Source of the DNA: Xestospongia muta
Lineage: Eukaryota; Porifera; Demospongiae; Haplosclerida; Petrosiidae
Length of the DNA: 64,000 bases
Assembly (NCBI GenBank): GCA_963693285.1
Contig: OY848917.1
Location: 12,586,192 to 12,650,191 of the forward strand
Direction of reading: 5' to 3'
Shown: positions 11,360 to 23,859 of the stretch, piece after piece
How the letters are laid out: each line of letters starts with the position of its first letter
Numbering within the stretch: position 1 is the first letter of the stretch
Made by a program: the position numbers and the translations under genes
The notes under the pieces: generated by a model
Told to the model about the DNA's origin: nothing
Databases searched by the model: none
The model's input: the letters and a program-made list of their open reading frames with translations, nothing else

Positions 11360-14300
11360 ATGGATGGTGATATGATGAGTTTGGTAACTACATAGGACAG
11401 AACTAGACAGTAACAATACTGAAGAAAAAAGAAAACATTCTGAGTGAATGGTAAGGTTTCCTTGTAATAACATGTGACCTTGTATATGATGATGAATTAG
11501 ATAAGAGAGAAGATGATGAAGTTATGGATATTAATGAAGATACTCTTGTTTTATAAGTACCTGAGACACAAGCTATTGTATTGTATGAAGATAAAAAATA
11601 TCCAACAGCTGAAGAATTGTGCGGACCTGATGTTGAGGTAAGCATTAATTAGATTATTACCTTATTTGGGCATATTTTACATGATGATACAAGGAAATAC
11701 TTGACCCATTATTGGCTATAATTTATGTTTATTACCATAGTAACCTGACCACACCTCCATTAGAACCTGTCATTGCTCCTGTTTAAAAAAGGAATTTTTT
11801 TCACCAAGAGAAGGAGTTACCATGCAGTAACAGCATACAAAATAAAGTGAGTTAAACAGGTTTGTAATTCCACTTTAACTCGTCTGACAGGTTTTAGTTG
11901 ATTTAACTGATCATCCAGAGTTAATCCAAAATGTGGCTATTATAGGATATCTTCATCATTGCAAAGTGAGGATTACATGTCAATATGTACATGTTTTGTT
12001 TGTTGACAAGTTTTTATTTAGTTGAACAGACTCATCCTAATGTATTTGTAGGACAAAATAAAATGTGAGTTGTATAATTATATTTAATAATTACAGGGTT
12101 CATCTCATTGTATTATATAGATAACACTATTCACAGAATTAGAGGTTAGTACTTCAGACACCACTCCTTGATAATTAATATCTTATTTGTAGCATGGAGT
12201 TAGTATAAAGAGTGCGCCTCTCTCATCAGTTTCATCTGATTCTAACGACAAGTCATATCATTAATTTACATAACACTCCAGGTCAGTAATAATGAGTAGG
12301 TGTGGTTATTTATATAAGCATGATGTCATGGTCAATATAGTGATGTTATGACCTACAAATAATGCTAATATTAATATCATCAGATTAATTTGTAGTTGCA
12401 TGTGACAGTCACCTGATGAACATGTTATTAATGTAATAGTCACATGACATGTCATGTATAGGTCATGTGAACTTTTCTGATGAGGTGAAGCAACTTATCA
12501 TTTCTATATTGTGTGATAATAATAGTAGACACATCATAAGGAGTCAGTCCCTCCTATTAATATGATCTAATAATATATTATCAGGTTATGATGAATATAA
12601 AGTGATTATTTAAATATGCTGTACAAGAGAAGTTAGCTATTACAATATGTATCAATAAAAAGGTATCTGTATGTGAAAGAGCCCAATAATATCCTTTTTT
12701 TCCTGGTATATGATATATTATTGTCTGGACTGATATTTCAACTTAAATTACCTCCTCTTAATGCTTTAGATGAAATAAACTGTTTATTAATCAGAGGTAG
12801 AGTCACAAATTTTTGAGTGGTCAGGTTATAAGGTACAACCTTTAATGCGAGGCATAGACAAGGAACCAAAATCCTCTAGGGGTGTATGGGAGCATGCTCC
12901 CCCAAGATAAGTTTGGAATATAAGGCTTCAAGGAGGCCTCTGGTGCAATCTGAGGTACATGCATGTACCCCCTCCCCCAATACATTTACAGTTTAAATCA
13001 TCATGTTGAAAAGTAGTTAAATTTAGTAAAATATTTTGACGTGTCTCTTTGACATTGATAAAATCATTACTTATTTGTTATATGTCAAGGTTGTCTGTGT
13101 AATCCTGGTGATAATGAAGAATCATTATGTGATTATGATGTGCTTGAGACATGGTGCTTCTTAAATATGTTTTTATTCTTCTTAAGGCACTAAATGAACT
13201 TTCTGAAGAGCTGTATGTAGCAGGTATAACCAAAAGTAACTGGAACAATCAACAAACCATGTCAACTAAAGTCTTTGGGCTGAACTAAGACCGAGAAGTT
13301 CTTTGTTATCTGACACTGTCGGTTTTCCTTCCTTACTTTCCTAATATAATGTTTGTAGTGTGAGAAGTTGTGATTCCAAATCACCTCTCCTGAGATCTTC
13401 TCCATAGAAGTTACATACAATATCTAGTTCACACTTGTTATCAATACCACTGCTAGCCTTGAATAGAAGCTGCTCTATGTTAGAATAAATTTTAAGGCCT
13501 GGTTGGTCAAACCTTTCAGTTATACTTGTTACTGCTAAATCCAAGGCTTCAAAGTAATTTTGGCCTATACATATCTTTAGGTATTTCCAGAAAATGTGGA
13601 GTGCAGATTTCTTTTTCATAGCGTTGGAGTCTTTTGCGTCTTCTTGGTAATACAGGCTCTTCAACATCAAACTGGACTCTCCTTGCTTCAACTTTGTCCC
13701 AAAATAAATCAAAGTTGGAATCTGAACGGATCGTCTGAAGAGTTTTAACTGTAAGCATAGCTACCTCATGCCCCTTTACAGTAGATAGTGCAGGAGGTTG
13801 CAGTGTTTGGCTAAGCTTATCTGTTTGTGGAAGAATGATCTCAGATAGTAGCAGGTTTAAAAGAAACTGAAAGGTATCCATCTGATTGGAAACACCTTAT
13901 ATTGTTGCCTTCATTTCAGTATCAGAAGTGCATTTGAGTGCTTCATCCCAAAGCTTCAGAATGTTAATAATAGTGGCTAGGGATTCAGCTCTTATTGTCC
14001 ATCTTGAAGGATACATTGTATGAATGGACGGTGACTCACTTTCTATTTTCTTTATAATTTTATTTAGCAAAGTTTCTTGTTTTGGAAAAAAAATTTATTT
14101 TATCAATTCAAAACATGTGTTAAGACAGACTTTCATTGTAAGGACAAGGTGTAGTTTATAAGACATGTACACTTTGTATAAGTGGAGGTTTCTTAGTAAT
14201 GGAATTTGCTAAGAGACTCTGCGGATTTAATTTTATAAAACAAAGTTATTTATTATAACATAATATCATATTATGTATGTGATATATTTCTAGGTGTACA

Positions 14301-14790
14301 TTTACAATGAAATAACCTTCAACTGAATCACAAAGCATTTGTTAAATTTATCTTGGAATCTCTGTAAGTCATTAGTTTGTTGCTATAGTAACCATCATGT
14401 ACCTCATGTAGATACATGAATTTACTCAGACAGTAAGTGATGTTGATACAATTTTACCTCAAGATGAACTTGGTAAGTAAACTATTGATGATTTTACTCT
14501 AATTTAATGGGTGTGGTCTATAGATATATATTTGAGTAAAGGATGACTCCAGATGAATATTATGCACCTGTTTATGTAGCTAAGACAAAGGTGTCCATCC
14601 ATTATATTATTATGTCTCTATTTTTTTTATATGTGTCCATTATACTTTGTGTGTCCATTTATTATAGATGGAGCACACATATTCAGATGTTGATGATGAG
14701 TTAGGGAAAGCCATGTTATCATATGATCATAATGAACCTCTTATGGTTCATATCACTAAATTATATCAAACAGGAACATGTGAGTAATCA
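11360..14790 (+). pseudogene. EFTUD2: Decayed EFTUD2 (U5 snRNP 116 kDa GTPase, Snu114) copy with introns
   Basis: Pieces of EFTUD2 appear in order. The N-terminus is at 11360 (YDEFGNYIG-like, quickly reaching a stop). An acidic stretch and VLYEDKKYPTAEE are at about 11488-11638, ending at a splice donor. The P-loop region is at about 11905-11965, where the GK motif glycine reads as cysteine. EQTHPNVF is at about 12021, FTELE at 12121, HGVSIKSAP at about 12192 and GHVNFSDEV at about 12462. After a transposon come AFVKFILESL at about 14335, TQTVSDVDTILP at about 14414, PDEYYAPVYVAKTK at about 14545 and EHTYSDVDDELGKAM at 14667-14783. Stops and frameshifts interrupt it, and the C-terminal half is absent. 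Splice sites survive, so it arose by DNA duplication, not retroposition. The parental protein is the GTPase that controls Brr2 in the spliceosome. Confidence 0.85.
12790..14095 (-). mobile_element. hAT-superfamily transposon remnant (ZMYM1-like transposase)
   Basis: Read on the minus strand from about 14090 to 13080, degraded transposase sequence contains SRWTIRAESLATI, a stop at about 13898, KGHEVAMLTVKTLQ, FDLFWDKVEARR, NYFEALDLAVTSI.RFDQPG, and finally the hAT dimerisation core SFSALRRIKTYLRSTMSQ near 13130-13190. These are hallmarks of the hAT family related to ZMYM1-type proteins. Stops and frameshifts show it is dead. The GC-richer tail at about 12840-12990 (a CCCCTCCCCC-type stretch) is probably its non-coding end. 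Terminal inverted repeats and the target duplication were not found. It lies antisense inside the EFTUD2-like pseudogene. Confidence 0.85.
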
Positions 14791-15949
14791 TGTGACAGTC
14801 ATATGACTAATGTATGCTGTAGTATATAATGGACAACTATACTTGGTTGAGTTGGGCCACCCAGACATGTAAATAACTTTGCCGTTTTACGTGCTATCCA
14901 CATGAAACTTGCACCAATCGATTCAGCTCGCAAACACAGGTTTTATGAATTAGCTCTCTAATGGTACGAGAAAGTAGCAAACTACCGTATAGCAAGAAAT
15001 GTTCATGGCCTAAAATTTTCACGAATTTTGAGATTTTTTGAATTATGGAAAATTAATCCTTGGAAATTTTAACTCCTAATGATTAATACCACATGTTTAA
15101 AATGGCTCTATACAAATACTTTAACAAGGACTCTTCAAAGATACTACCTAGTCCTGATGGACCTTTATCACAGTAGACCTTTTGTGTTAGGAAACTGGTC
15201 TAACAGCAATCTTTGTGAAAAATATATATGTTTATCATTCAGCATTTCATTTTGCAATAAGACTGCTTTATCAGATGTAGTTAATAAACAACCAGTAATG
15301 GATAACCAAGTTGGGTCATTATTGTTAACAATAACAAACTATAACTAAAATTAACCAACCATTAATTTATAATTAATAACAAAAACTAAAAATTGCATGT
15401 ATTGGAAAAAGAAATGTGCTAAGTGGCAATAACCTTGAAAGAGAAGTATTAATCAAAAATAACAAGGATTACTTGCATATTTAGCATGTAGTAAATTTAT
15501 CATTTTCTTTAGTTTATTGATTTATAATTACAATAACTAAAAACCTATTACTAAAACTAAAATTCTTGAAGTTTTTGTGAACAATTAATAATTAAACAAT
15601 AATTATTACAAATGCTTTACAATAACAATAACAATAAGTAAAATACAAATCCATTACTTTTACAACACTACTATTCTCTTGACGGTTATTCATTGTTTGA
15701 TGAAGGTAAGTGTGCCTCTGTTCAATGATATGAGGTTGTTCATAGTAGTGGTGTCTGTCATCCACTCTCTTATGTCTATAAAGTACAATATTAATAGACA
15801 TCATAACAAAAGTTATGGTGACTCACTTGAAACCCTTTCCCTTAGCAAAATGTGAAGGGTTGACCTCTGACCACAAAAGAAGTTATCCTCTTTTAAGACA
15901 ACAAGCAACTTGGAAAGTCTCACATGCTCTTTGGCCTGATAGAGGTGGT
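14791..15949. other. Intergenic, no gene apart from repeat R4
   Basis: The short open frames here (for example 15079-15348 and 15815-16030 on plus) have no recognisable domain and lie in repeat-like AT-rich sequence. I support only the dispersed repeat listed separately. Confidence 0.5.
15280..15700. repeat. AACTAAAA-rich dispersed repeat R4, copy 1
   Basis: Built of degenerate TAACTAAAACTAAAATT and AACAATAACA units. Its right part (acaataacaataac...tacttttacaacactacta) recurs at about 27680-27745, and its left part at about 27225-27310. Similar short motifs also occur at 16610-16700. Probably a non-autonomous element or satellite derivative. Confidence 0.6.
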
Positions 15950-16510
15950 AGATTTTTCGAACTTTGTGTCTTATGTATGGTTAGTAATTCCAGTGTTCTT
16001 GTATTATATTTCCATTTGTATTTAGACTAGTGACCCTACTTTAGTTGGAGACGTTTGCTCTGAAGCTCTTGCTTTATCACATATTAAAGTTATTATACAA
16101 TGTCAAACTATTGTAGACAAGTGAGAAGAAAGGATGAAACATGACATGAAAAAGTTGCCTAATCCATTGTTTGAATTGTCCACATACTTTTTAAACAACA
16201 ATGGATAATTTATTGTATTGGATTCATTTGTTTTCACAGATCAACAGCAGTCAAAGCCTCCACACAATTCTTCTTGGAGCTTGTAAATACATGCTATGTG
16301 AATTCATGGACTCTTTAATGGCAGCACAAAGGAAAGAAATTTTGGCTAGAGTCTCAGTATTCTCATACTGTGGATTTAGGACATGTATTACTGGTAACAT
16401 CTGCTACTATAAATTCTTTGTAGGAAGGAATTTTAAGAGTTGGATGCAGATTGCAATATTCACTTTTTTTTCATACTTGTCACAATCTCAGACAACATGT
16501 TGATATGCAT
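15950..16510 (+). mobile_element. Fragment of unidentified transposon family TE-B
   Basis: Closely matches 53750-54300. It begins at an exon end encoding LCVLCMV, has an intron-like gap, then a stretch reading SDPTLVGDV..EALALSHIKVI, followed by frame-broken remnants including ITGNICYYK. No intact frame remains. It lies directly upstream of the Roco-type gene, so the 5' ankyrin exons of that gene may have been displaced by it. Confidence 0.65.
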
Positions 16511-16911
16511 CACGTGGTAGAAGAAGCCAAATGGCAGATACAAACTTAGAGAATGAAATACTTCTTAAGACAAACAAACAATACCTTCAGTCTAATACTA
16601 CATACATTAAATTTTAACTAATTTTTCAACTATAACTAACTAAAATTATTCCACTGGCAGAAAAACTAACTATAACTAACTAAAATTATAAAAAGCTAAA
16701 CTAAAACAACACTACTTCTGAGGTATTGCATCAATATCTTATTAAATTTTCTTATTGTTTGTTTACACACAAATATCTAACTTGCTAAAACATAAACCAA
16801 ATACTATTGTTATAGATAAGTAAATGTTAGTAAAAAATGGAGTATTTCTAACAACATAGCCTATTCTGAGCTATAAGGAATGTTACTTACTAATACGTTT
16901 TATTTCTTTAG
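16511..16911. other. Spacer or 5' intron of the Roco-type gene
   Basis: AT-rich with several ACTAAAAT-type motifs. No exon recognised. It ends in a good acceptor (TATTTCTTTAG) at 16911. Confidence 0.5.
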
Positions 16912-19900
16912 TTTGGTAACACACCCCTTCATGTTGCCTGTAGGCATTGTCATGGTGATGTTGTGAAATCTCTTTTGTCGTCAGGAAAAATCAACCCAAT
17001 GGCTAGGAACAGACGTAATCAAACAGCCATGGAGCTTGTTTATCATTATGACAATGATCGCTTCGTTATTTTAAAGATGTTTGAGCCATTTGAGCAATGT
17101 CGAAAAGATTTCCCTGTGGAAACCTACAGCAAAGTCTTTTTCTGTGGTAATACTGGTGCAGGTAAAAGTTCACTTGCAGCAGTCATTATGGAACGGGCTA
17201 AGAAACCACCTAACTATGTGTTTGATACATCTGATCCTATTCCAGTAGAACTACTAACTACTGGGATTAATGCACATACAATTACAAGTCATGAAGTGGG
17301 AAATATTGTCCTTTATGATCTTGCAGGTCATAAGGAGTATTATAGCAGTCATGCAGCAATTCTAGAAAAGGTTATGCTAAGCACACCTGCTGTTTTTGCC
17401 ATACTTTTAAAGATGACCAACAATCTACACATTATTAAACGTGATTTGTACTACTGGTTCAATTTTATCAAGAATGCCAATCTTCAATTATCAAGTTCAA
17501 AATCATCTCAAATACTCGTCATTGGAAGTCGACTTGATGAGATGACTGGTGGTTATGAGGAAATTTCTAAAGTAGTTGCTGAAGTTGCTGAAAAAGCTGA
17601 TCATTCCCAAGAATATCAGGGGTTCCTACCTATGGAATGTCATCGTCCTGGAGGAAAAGGTGTTAATAAGTTTGTTGCTACACTTTCTTATAGCTGCAAT
17701 GCTGTACTTGATCGATCTGATAAAATTAGTTTTTACTGCCACGTTCAATTCTCCTTCTTGCAATTGCTTCGAAATAATAAAAATATTATAGCCATTAACC
17801 TAATGGAGTTATGTGCTGTATTACAAAAGCATGATGACCCTTCACTTCCTTCTGAAAGGTCAGTGTTATTGGAGTTCCTTACCACTTTAAGTGATAAGGG
17901 TCTCATCTTATTCCTTAAAAGTGAGGATGATGCTCAAAGTTGGATAGTTATTGACAGAGCTACTCTTATCCATGAAGTCAATGGTGTTCTATTTGCTTCT
18001 AAGGAAATAAAACATGCTTATCAAAATATTGCTAGTAATACTGGTATTGTGCCTAAGTCCATTCTGCAAAAATTATTTCCAAAGCACAATACTGATATGT
18101 TAATTGGGTTCCTTAGAAATCTTCAGTTCTGTCATGTTTTAGATCCAAATACACTGCAAGAGTTCAAAACCAATATATCATCTTCAAAATCTTTGCCATC
18201 AGATGAGCTTTTGTTTTTTCCATCTCTAATTTGTAATGAGCCACCAACAGATATTGTAATAGAAAACGGGTTGGGATGGTGCCTCTGGTGTCCTGATCCT
18301 AACCAATTTCTCTCCACACGATTCCTTCACCTTCTTCTTTTTGTCCTTTCTTACAATTTTTGTCTGCAACGCCGCAATAAAGCTGGTGAAATTGCTGATT
18401 ACCATCAAGAAGTCCAAATGTTAGCTTGTTGTTGTGATGTATGGAAGAATGGCATTTATTGGAAGAGGGAAGAAGTCAAAGTTATTGTTGAAGTATCCGA
18501 AGACTACCGCTGTGTTACAGTAATTACATCAATGAATGACATCATGAAAAGCCGCAGCTTTTTTAATAATGTTATTAAGAGTGTATTAAAGTTGAGTGAG
18601 ATGCACACATTTAAATGTGAGGAATACCTCATTGCTCCTAGCGATGTAGCAAAAGCTCGTAGTCTTCTTGTCAAAGATCGCACACTTTATAATATAAAGG
18701 ATGTCGCTCGATCGGTGCTTGCAAAGAGTAATGTTAGTGATGACAATGACACCAAGAGTGTGGGCATTGAACAAATTGAGGGACATTATGATCCCTTTCT
18801 TTGCATTGCTCCTTCAGTGACAAAAGCACTTTTCAGTGCTGAGTTGCCATTTCGAGAGAACCACCTTCAACACGTAGTAAATAGGTGTTCTTATTTCTCA
18901 TCCACACTCTTCTCATCAAGTCACATGTCAGTAAAGGAACGTTGCAGTCAACTCAGTGTGTTTGCTGGACGTAATCCTTTGGTAAGTATAAATTAGTTTA
19001 AAAATACATGTACAAGAAATCTATTGTCAATTTCTCATGCATCATACTTATACCACATTAATTTTGTACTATATCATACTTACACTACTCTGTACTGTAT
19101 CATAATTAATTCTATTATAGGACCTTGCTTATCCTCCATTAAATGAAGATGAAATGCAAACTATATCTGAGCAACCCCTCTCACAAGGTTAGTTAATAGT
19201 GTTAGTGTCTCATATATATTGGTTATAACCAATTGTGAAAGCTCTATTGTAGATACAGTATCCTATGCAATAAAATAAGCCTGAGGTTCAAGTATGTATA
19301 GTCATGATCCAGTCATAATTCAAGTAGATGTAAGTATGCATATAGTAGTTATGTGCCTGATTATAATGAGCCTGTAATGATGGCATTACAACCAATAAAA
19401 GCTTTGATTTAGATAATCATTATTGATATTTGTCAATAATTTTATATAGCCTCACAGGATAGAAAATTTTAATTCTGGATAATAATTTCGAAACTTTCTA
19501 GGCCATGTCATTTTTAAATCAACTAACTCACATCTTTAATGTTAATCTTAACATAGTGCTTTATCTTGTAATCATTCTGTAACTCTTTTAATTCAATACT
19601 AACAAAGTTTTTGCAGAAGAACACAATTTTATGTATTGAATCATTAGCACTTAACACAGAAGCTGTCATGTTCGACAGGTACACAGGCTTTTTTATTTAG
19701 CTAGTTTAGAGTCAATTTTGCTATAACATTTTATGTGCTTGATAAGGTTATGTAGTGGTCACCTTCACCTTGAGCTATATTCGAAATACTGACTAGATTC
19801 AATAACTAATACCTATCCATTGTTTAGTTCATAGTGACTACTATTGAGACTATAGTTTTTTATGGTTTCTTTGTCTTGGACTCTGATCTATTGATAATTG

Positions 19901-22900
19901 ATATTATACAATACATGAGTTGTGTAAATAGGCAAAACTGGTTGTCTTCTAACCTTGTTTCTTAAGTGACAGTTAACATTTGTGTATACATTAGTTATCT
20001 TTATAATCTTAATTTGGTATATTATTAGGAGTGGAAACAACCATACAGCAGAGTGAAACTGAACATCTAGAGCTAGAAAAGTTTCAACTAGCAAAGGAAC
20101 AAACAACTCAACTAAAAGAAGGTAAAGATAGTATTATTGTAACTAATGTAATTATGTTGTTGTCATTAAATTATCATTATCACTATATGGCATAATTGTT
20201 CTTACACAGATTTATTTAAAGGAATGATGATAGTTGGAAAGAGCTATTCCAAGTACAATGCTACTAAAGATCAGCAGTTATCTGTTGAAAAATGTGGATT
20301 AAACATTCTAATACCCACAGAAGTTATCACACCGATAGAAGCTTCATATGAAATTACTGCAAATGGATTGTGGGGTGGCAAATTTGAATTTCCTGAAAAA
20401 AGCACACTTATCAGTGGGGTGTGTTATATATCAGTATCTAGTTCATCTCAGCTCAATAAACCAATTGAAGTTCGACTAGAACATTGTGCTAACATTACGG
20501 ATGAGAAACAGTCAAAATATCTTAGTTTTGTTGTTGCTAGGTCTGGTCCACCCTTCAAGTTTGAATACCTACTCGGAGGTTCATTTCCTCCTTGTTCACA
20601 ATATGGCACTATACATCTCAAAGAATTTTCATACCTAGCTATAGTAATTTGTGCTATAGTTGGTGGTGCCACATTTGGTTTTGGATATCATTATGCAGCT
20701 AGTAAGTATAAATTGATCACTTATACATGTATGGAGTAACATTTACTGGTGAGTCAGTAATTGTTTGCTGTCTATTGTAAATCCTAACTTTGAATTTAAG
20801 TCTGAAATATATTTTCTACAGATGCTGAACTTCCTAACTGCAAATATCAAGCTTATATCTTTTACAAAGTTGTAAATATGGAAACATGGATGATGCGATT
20901 CACAGTTGTTCAAGATAGTACATATTCTAAGGTAATTAGTTAAATCATTACATAATCATCAGTGTTCCTTATTTAGGCAATTCTAAAATTGATATCTAAG
21001 TTTGGTAGTGAAGAGTTCAACTTTCCATTTCATTTTTCTACCAAGACACTTTCATCAAGTGAACAGAATGAACAAATTATAAGAAACATTGAAACAGAAA
21101 AGACGTTAAAGTTATTAGGATTCCCTGATGAAGCAGTTGATGGGTGGGAAATAACACCTCTACTTAACCCACCAGTAGTAAGTAATTTTGTGTGAATGTG
21201 TGTGTGTATGGATGTAAAAAATTACATGTCAACTTTATGTACGTTATCTATTTTTGTATTTCAATTACTCTGATGTAGATTAATAGAGAAGATGCTGATA
21301 ACTTTAGTCAATCATGGAGTCTTGATCCGCCTAGTATTGCTATACAAATATCTGCGTGTCCTAGAAGAAGTGACTTTAGAAATAATCTCAAGTATCGTAT
21401 AACAATTGAAAATATTGAAATTCCTCAAAGATCACCTGAAATTACAATTACTAGATCACTGACCAGTAATTCACAAAGTGAGTGTTTGTTCAATAGCTGT
21501 GTGTAGTATTCTAATAGTATTACTATCACATTACTATGGACATTCTTAATAATATTATTAATAATATTATTTTTAATCCATGATTACCAAATACCAAAAC
21601 ACACATTTATAAAATTAAACGTTTATAGTGCATTGAGAAATGCAGTAAGGGCCTCTCTGCAGCTGGTTTATAAAATAACTTTCTTTATGCCATTACCAGT
21701 TAATCCTTTGTGTTAAATATTTTTTGATATTGTAACAAATGACAATATCAATGGACCTCACTAAGATTTAAAAATTGATGAGCCAATTGTTTTTTTAATT
21801 ATTTATTATTTTGTTCCTATCCTATTGAGGATATTATAAGTATTAGATCCATTTTACATTTTCATTTCGTAGCTACACTACCATTAACTACTTGTTATAC
21901 TAGTCATGATCCTAATCCAGTTGGTATGTGAATTTAGATAATCATTATTGATATTTGTCAATAATTTTATATAGCCTCACAGGATAGAAAGTTTTAATTC
22001 TAGATAATAATTTCTAAACTTTCTAGGCCATGTCATTTTTAAATCAACTAACTCACATCTTTGATGTTAATCTTAACATAGTGTTTTTATCTTGTAATCA
22101 TTCTGTAACTCTTTTAATGGCAGTTATCATGTCATGAACCACACATACCACATTTTCTTTAATAGTGGCCTCCCCAGCTTTTTTATATCATTAAAGTAAA
22201 AGCAACCCTCAAAAAAACTTCAAATGATTTTCTTTATTCAATGTTTGCATTATTTACTGATAAACACAATGTTCATGATGTCTTACATCAGCTGGATCAT
22301 GAAAACATGGTAACCACAGCTACTATTCAAGGAAATATTGCACTATGCAAGTGTCACCATAATGTAGTTTTATATAATGTGTATGCCTTTTATTGTCTCA
22401 TAATGAGGGTACATGATCATGCCTATAATTTGAAAGTGTCTATAGTTGTATATAGTAATTATTGTTTTTGCTCCCGTTTTCCATATTATAACCTTGTAAC
22501 TTAATAACTATTAATAACATAGTTTAAATTACTATATACTATTCATATATACCTTTAGTACCATATATTCATAATTATGTTACTAAACCTTTCTATCAGT
22601 GGACCCAGATAGTAAGGACATTTTGTAAGTACTTTATAGAAGTGGTTAATTTCTGAAAACAATAGCTTACAAGACTCAGTTTAATCAGTCATTAGCAATG
22701 GACTATTGTTTTTTCTAGATATTTCAAAGGAAAGTCCCAATCACAAGGAAGCACTTTCAGTGTTGGCAGATATTAGTGCTAAATGGGAAGTGATTGGTAT
22801 AGCCCTCGGTGTTTCACAAAATGATTTGAAAGGCCTTCAACAAGAAAACATCGATAAAACAGTCAAACTTGCACGAGTAATAGCTAAATGGATGGAAACT

Positions 22901-23011
22901 GAGTCAACACCTGTTTCCTGGGAGACACTGATCTCTGCCATTGAGGGTCCTATTGTTAACAACAAACAGAAGGCTAAGGAGATACGTGATTACCTTAATA
23001 GTCAACATTAA
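16912..23011 (+). CDS. Ankyrin-Roc-COR-ZU5-UPA-Death protein (Roco family), 5' partial
   Basis: Ten exons join in frame: 16912-18981, 19121-19187, 20029-20121, 20210-20701, 20822-20931, 20977-21177, 21279-21477, 21873-21923, a 12-nt microexon 22600-22611, and 22719-23011. It starts inside an ankyrin repeat (NTPLHVACRHCHGDVVKSLL). The Roc GTPase follows: P-loop GNTGAGKSS at about 17146, switch II DLAGHKEYY at about 17320, and a non-standard G4, GSRLDE, at about 17525. A COR-like region fills the rest of exon 1. Exon 20210-20701 resembles ZU5 (GLNILIPTEVI, then a conserved EHC) and ends in a hydrophobic stretch (LAIVICAIVGGATFGFGY). A UPA-like region follows, and the last exon is a Death domain (EALSVLADISAKWEVIGIAL). 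The plan recalls DAPK1 and UNC5/PIDD and suggests a GTP-controlled death or immune adaptor. More ankyrin exons are expected upstream. Confidence 0.85.
19407..19592. repeat. Intronic repeat R5, copy 1
   Basis: About 185 bp in the intron between exons 19121-19187 and 20029-20121 of the Roco gene. It is nearly identical to 21932-22118 in a later intron of the same gene, in the same orientation. AT-rich and non-coding, probably a small non-autonomous element. Confidence 0.85.
21932..22118. repeat. Intronic repeat R5, copy 2
   Basis: Second copy of the 19407-19592 repeat. It starts a few bases after the donor of exon 21873-21923, so that intron contains almost nothing else before it. Confidence 0.85.
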
Positions 23012-23492
23012 CATTACAAGTGGTATATGTGTTACCATATTATTACATTCTGTGCTTACACAAAAACTGAAAACATTTTTTGTCATGTCATGCTACTTAT
23101 ATTTTATTATGACACAATGCTAATACCTTGCTGCTATTTGTTTGTGTAAAATGATTTGCTGTAAATGTTCATGTCAAAACGTTTGCGTGTGAATATAATA
23201 TTACTGTATTTCCTCGAATAGAGGCATGGTCTAAAGGCTCAAATTGCAGTTGGGCTATAGCCATAGGCGTTTGTTGAAAGGAAGAAAATCTTGCTAAGTA
23301 CTTCTTTCGCATGCGCATAATTTCCATAGATTTGTCAGAAAATAGTATACTCTAATTAAGAATCCTCCATCTACTATGAAGTAAATCCTTTTACAACAAT
23401 ACTCAATTATCTATGATTGGTACCACTTGTAACGATGACAGTAACTTCTCAGATGCTCTACTCTACGCTCTAAAGCAACTAGGAAAGCAGAT

Positions 23493-23732
23493 CTATCTCT
23501 TTAAAAAGAACAACTCTTGTTCATTGAAGCTATATATCCAAGACACAATTTGAAGTTTGCACTTGAGACAGATATAATTTATATATGAAGAGAGACCATC
23601 ATCCTTAGAATCAGATACATCTAGTCGAACAGTTACTTGCAAAACCCTTTCATTTAGAATCTCAATTGCTGTAGTGTTCTTTTCATGCACTAAGTCACTG
23701 CACAGGCGACAAACTTGACTGTTAGAAGCCAT
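23493..23732 (-). CDS. Small zinc-binding ZAD-like protein or exon
   Basis: An 80-residue frame on the minus strand starting at MASNSQVCRLC. It has two CxxC pairs about 50 residues apart (VCRLC near the start, ICLKC later), the spacing of a treble-clef ZAD-type zinc-binding domain. ZAD domains mostly sit at the N-terminus of zinc-finger proteins and in some transposon-derived proteins. No downstream exon was identified, so this may be a first exon or a fragment of a mobile element. It lies between the Roco gene and its broken copy, on the opposite strand. Confidence 0.4.
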   Translation of the reverse strand: MASNSQVCRLCSDLVHEKNTTAIEILNERVLQVTVRLDVSDSKDDGLSSYINYICLKCKLQIVSWIYSFNEQELFFLKR

Positions 23733-23859
23733 GCTTAAACTGTTAGTGTAAATAAAACGTCCATCAGTATAAACCCAGCCCATTGATTTGTTATTTCCAT
23801 TAAAATTTAATAATTATGTGTCTTATATTGCCTATAAGTAATAAATAATAATAATAATA

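Noticed and set aside
18132..18786. Minus-strand open frames within the Roco exon
   Set aside because: They overlap a long, domain-bearing plus-strand exon and show no family signature.
22600..22625. Longer exon at 22600 using the GTAAGT donor at 22626
   Set aside because: That exon would end in phase 2 and put the Death domain out of frame; the 12-nt version ending at 22611 keeps frame.
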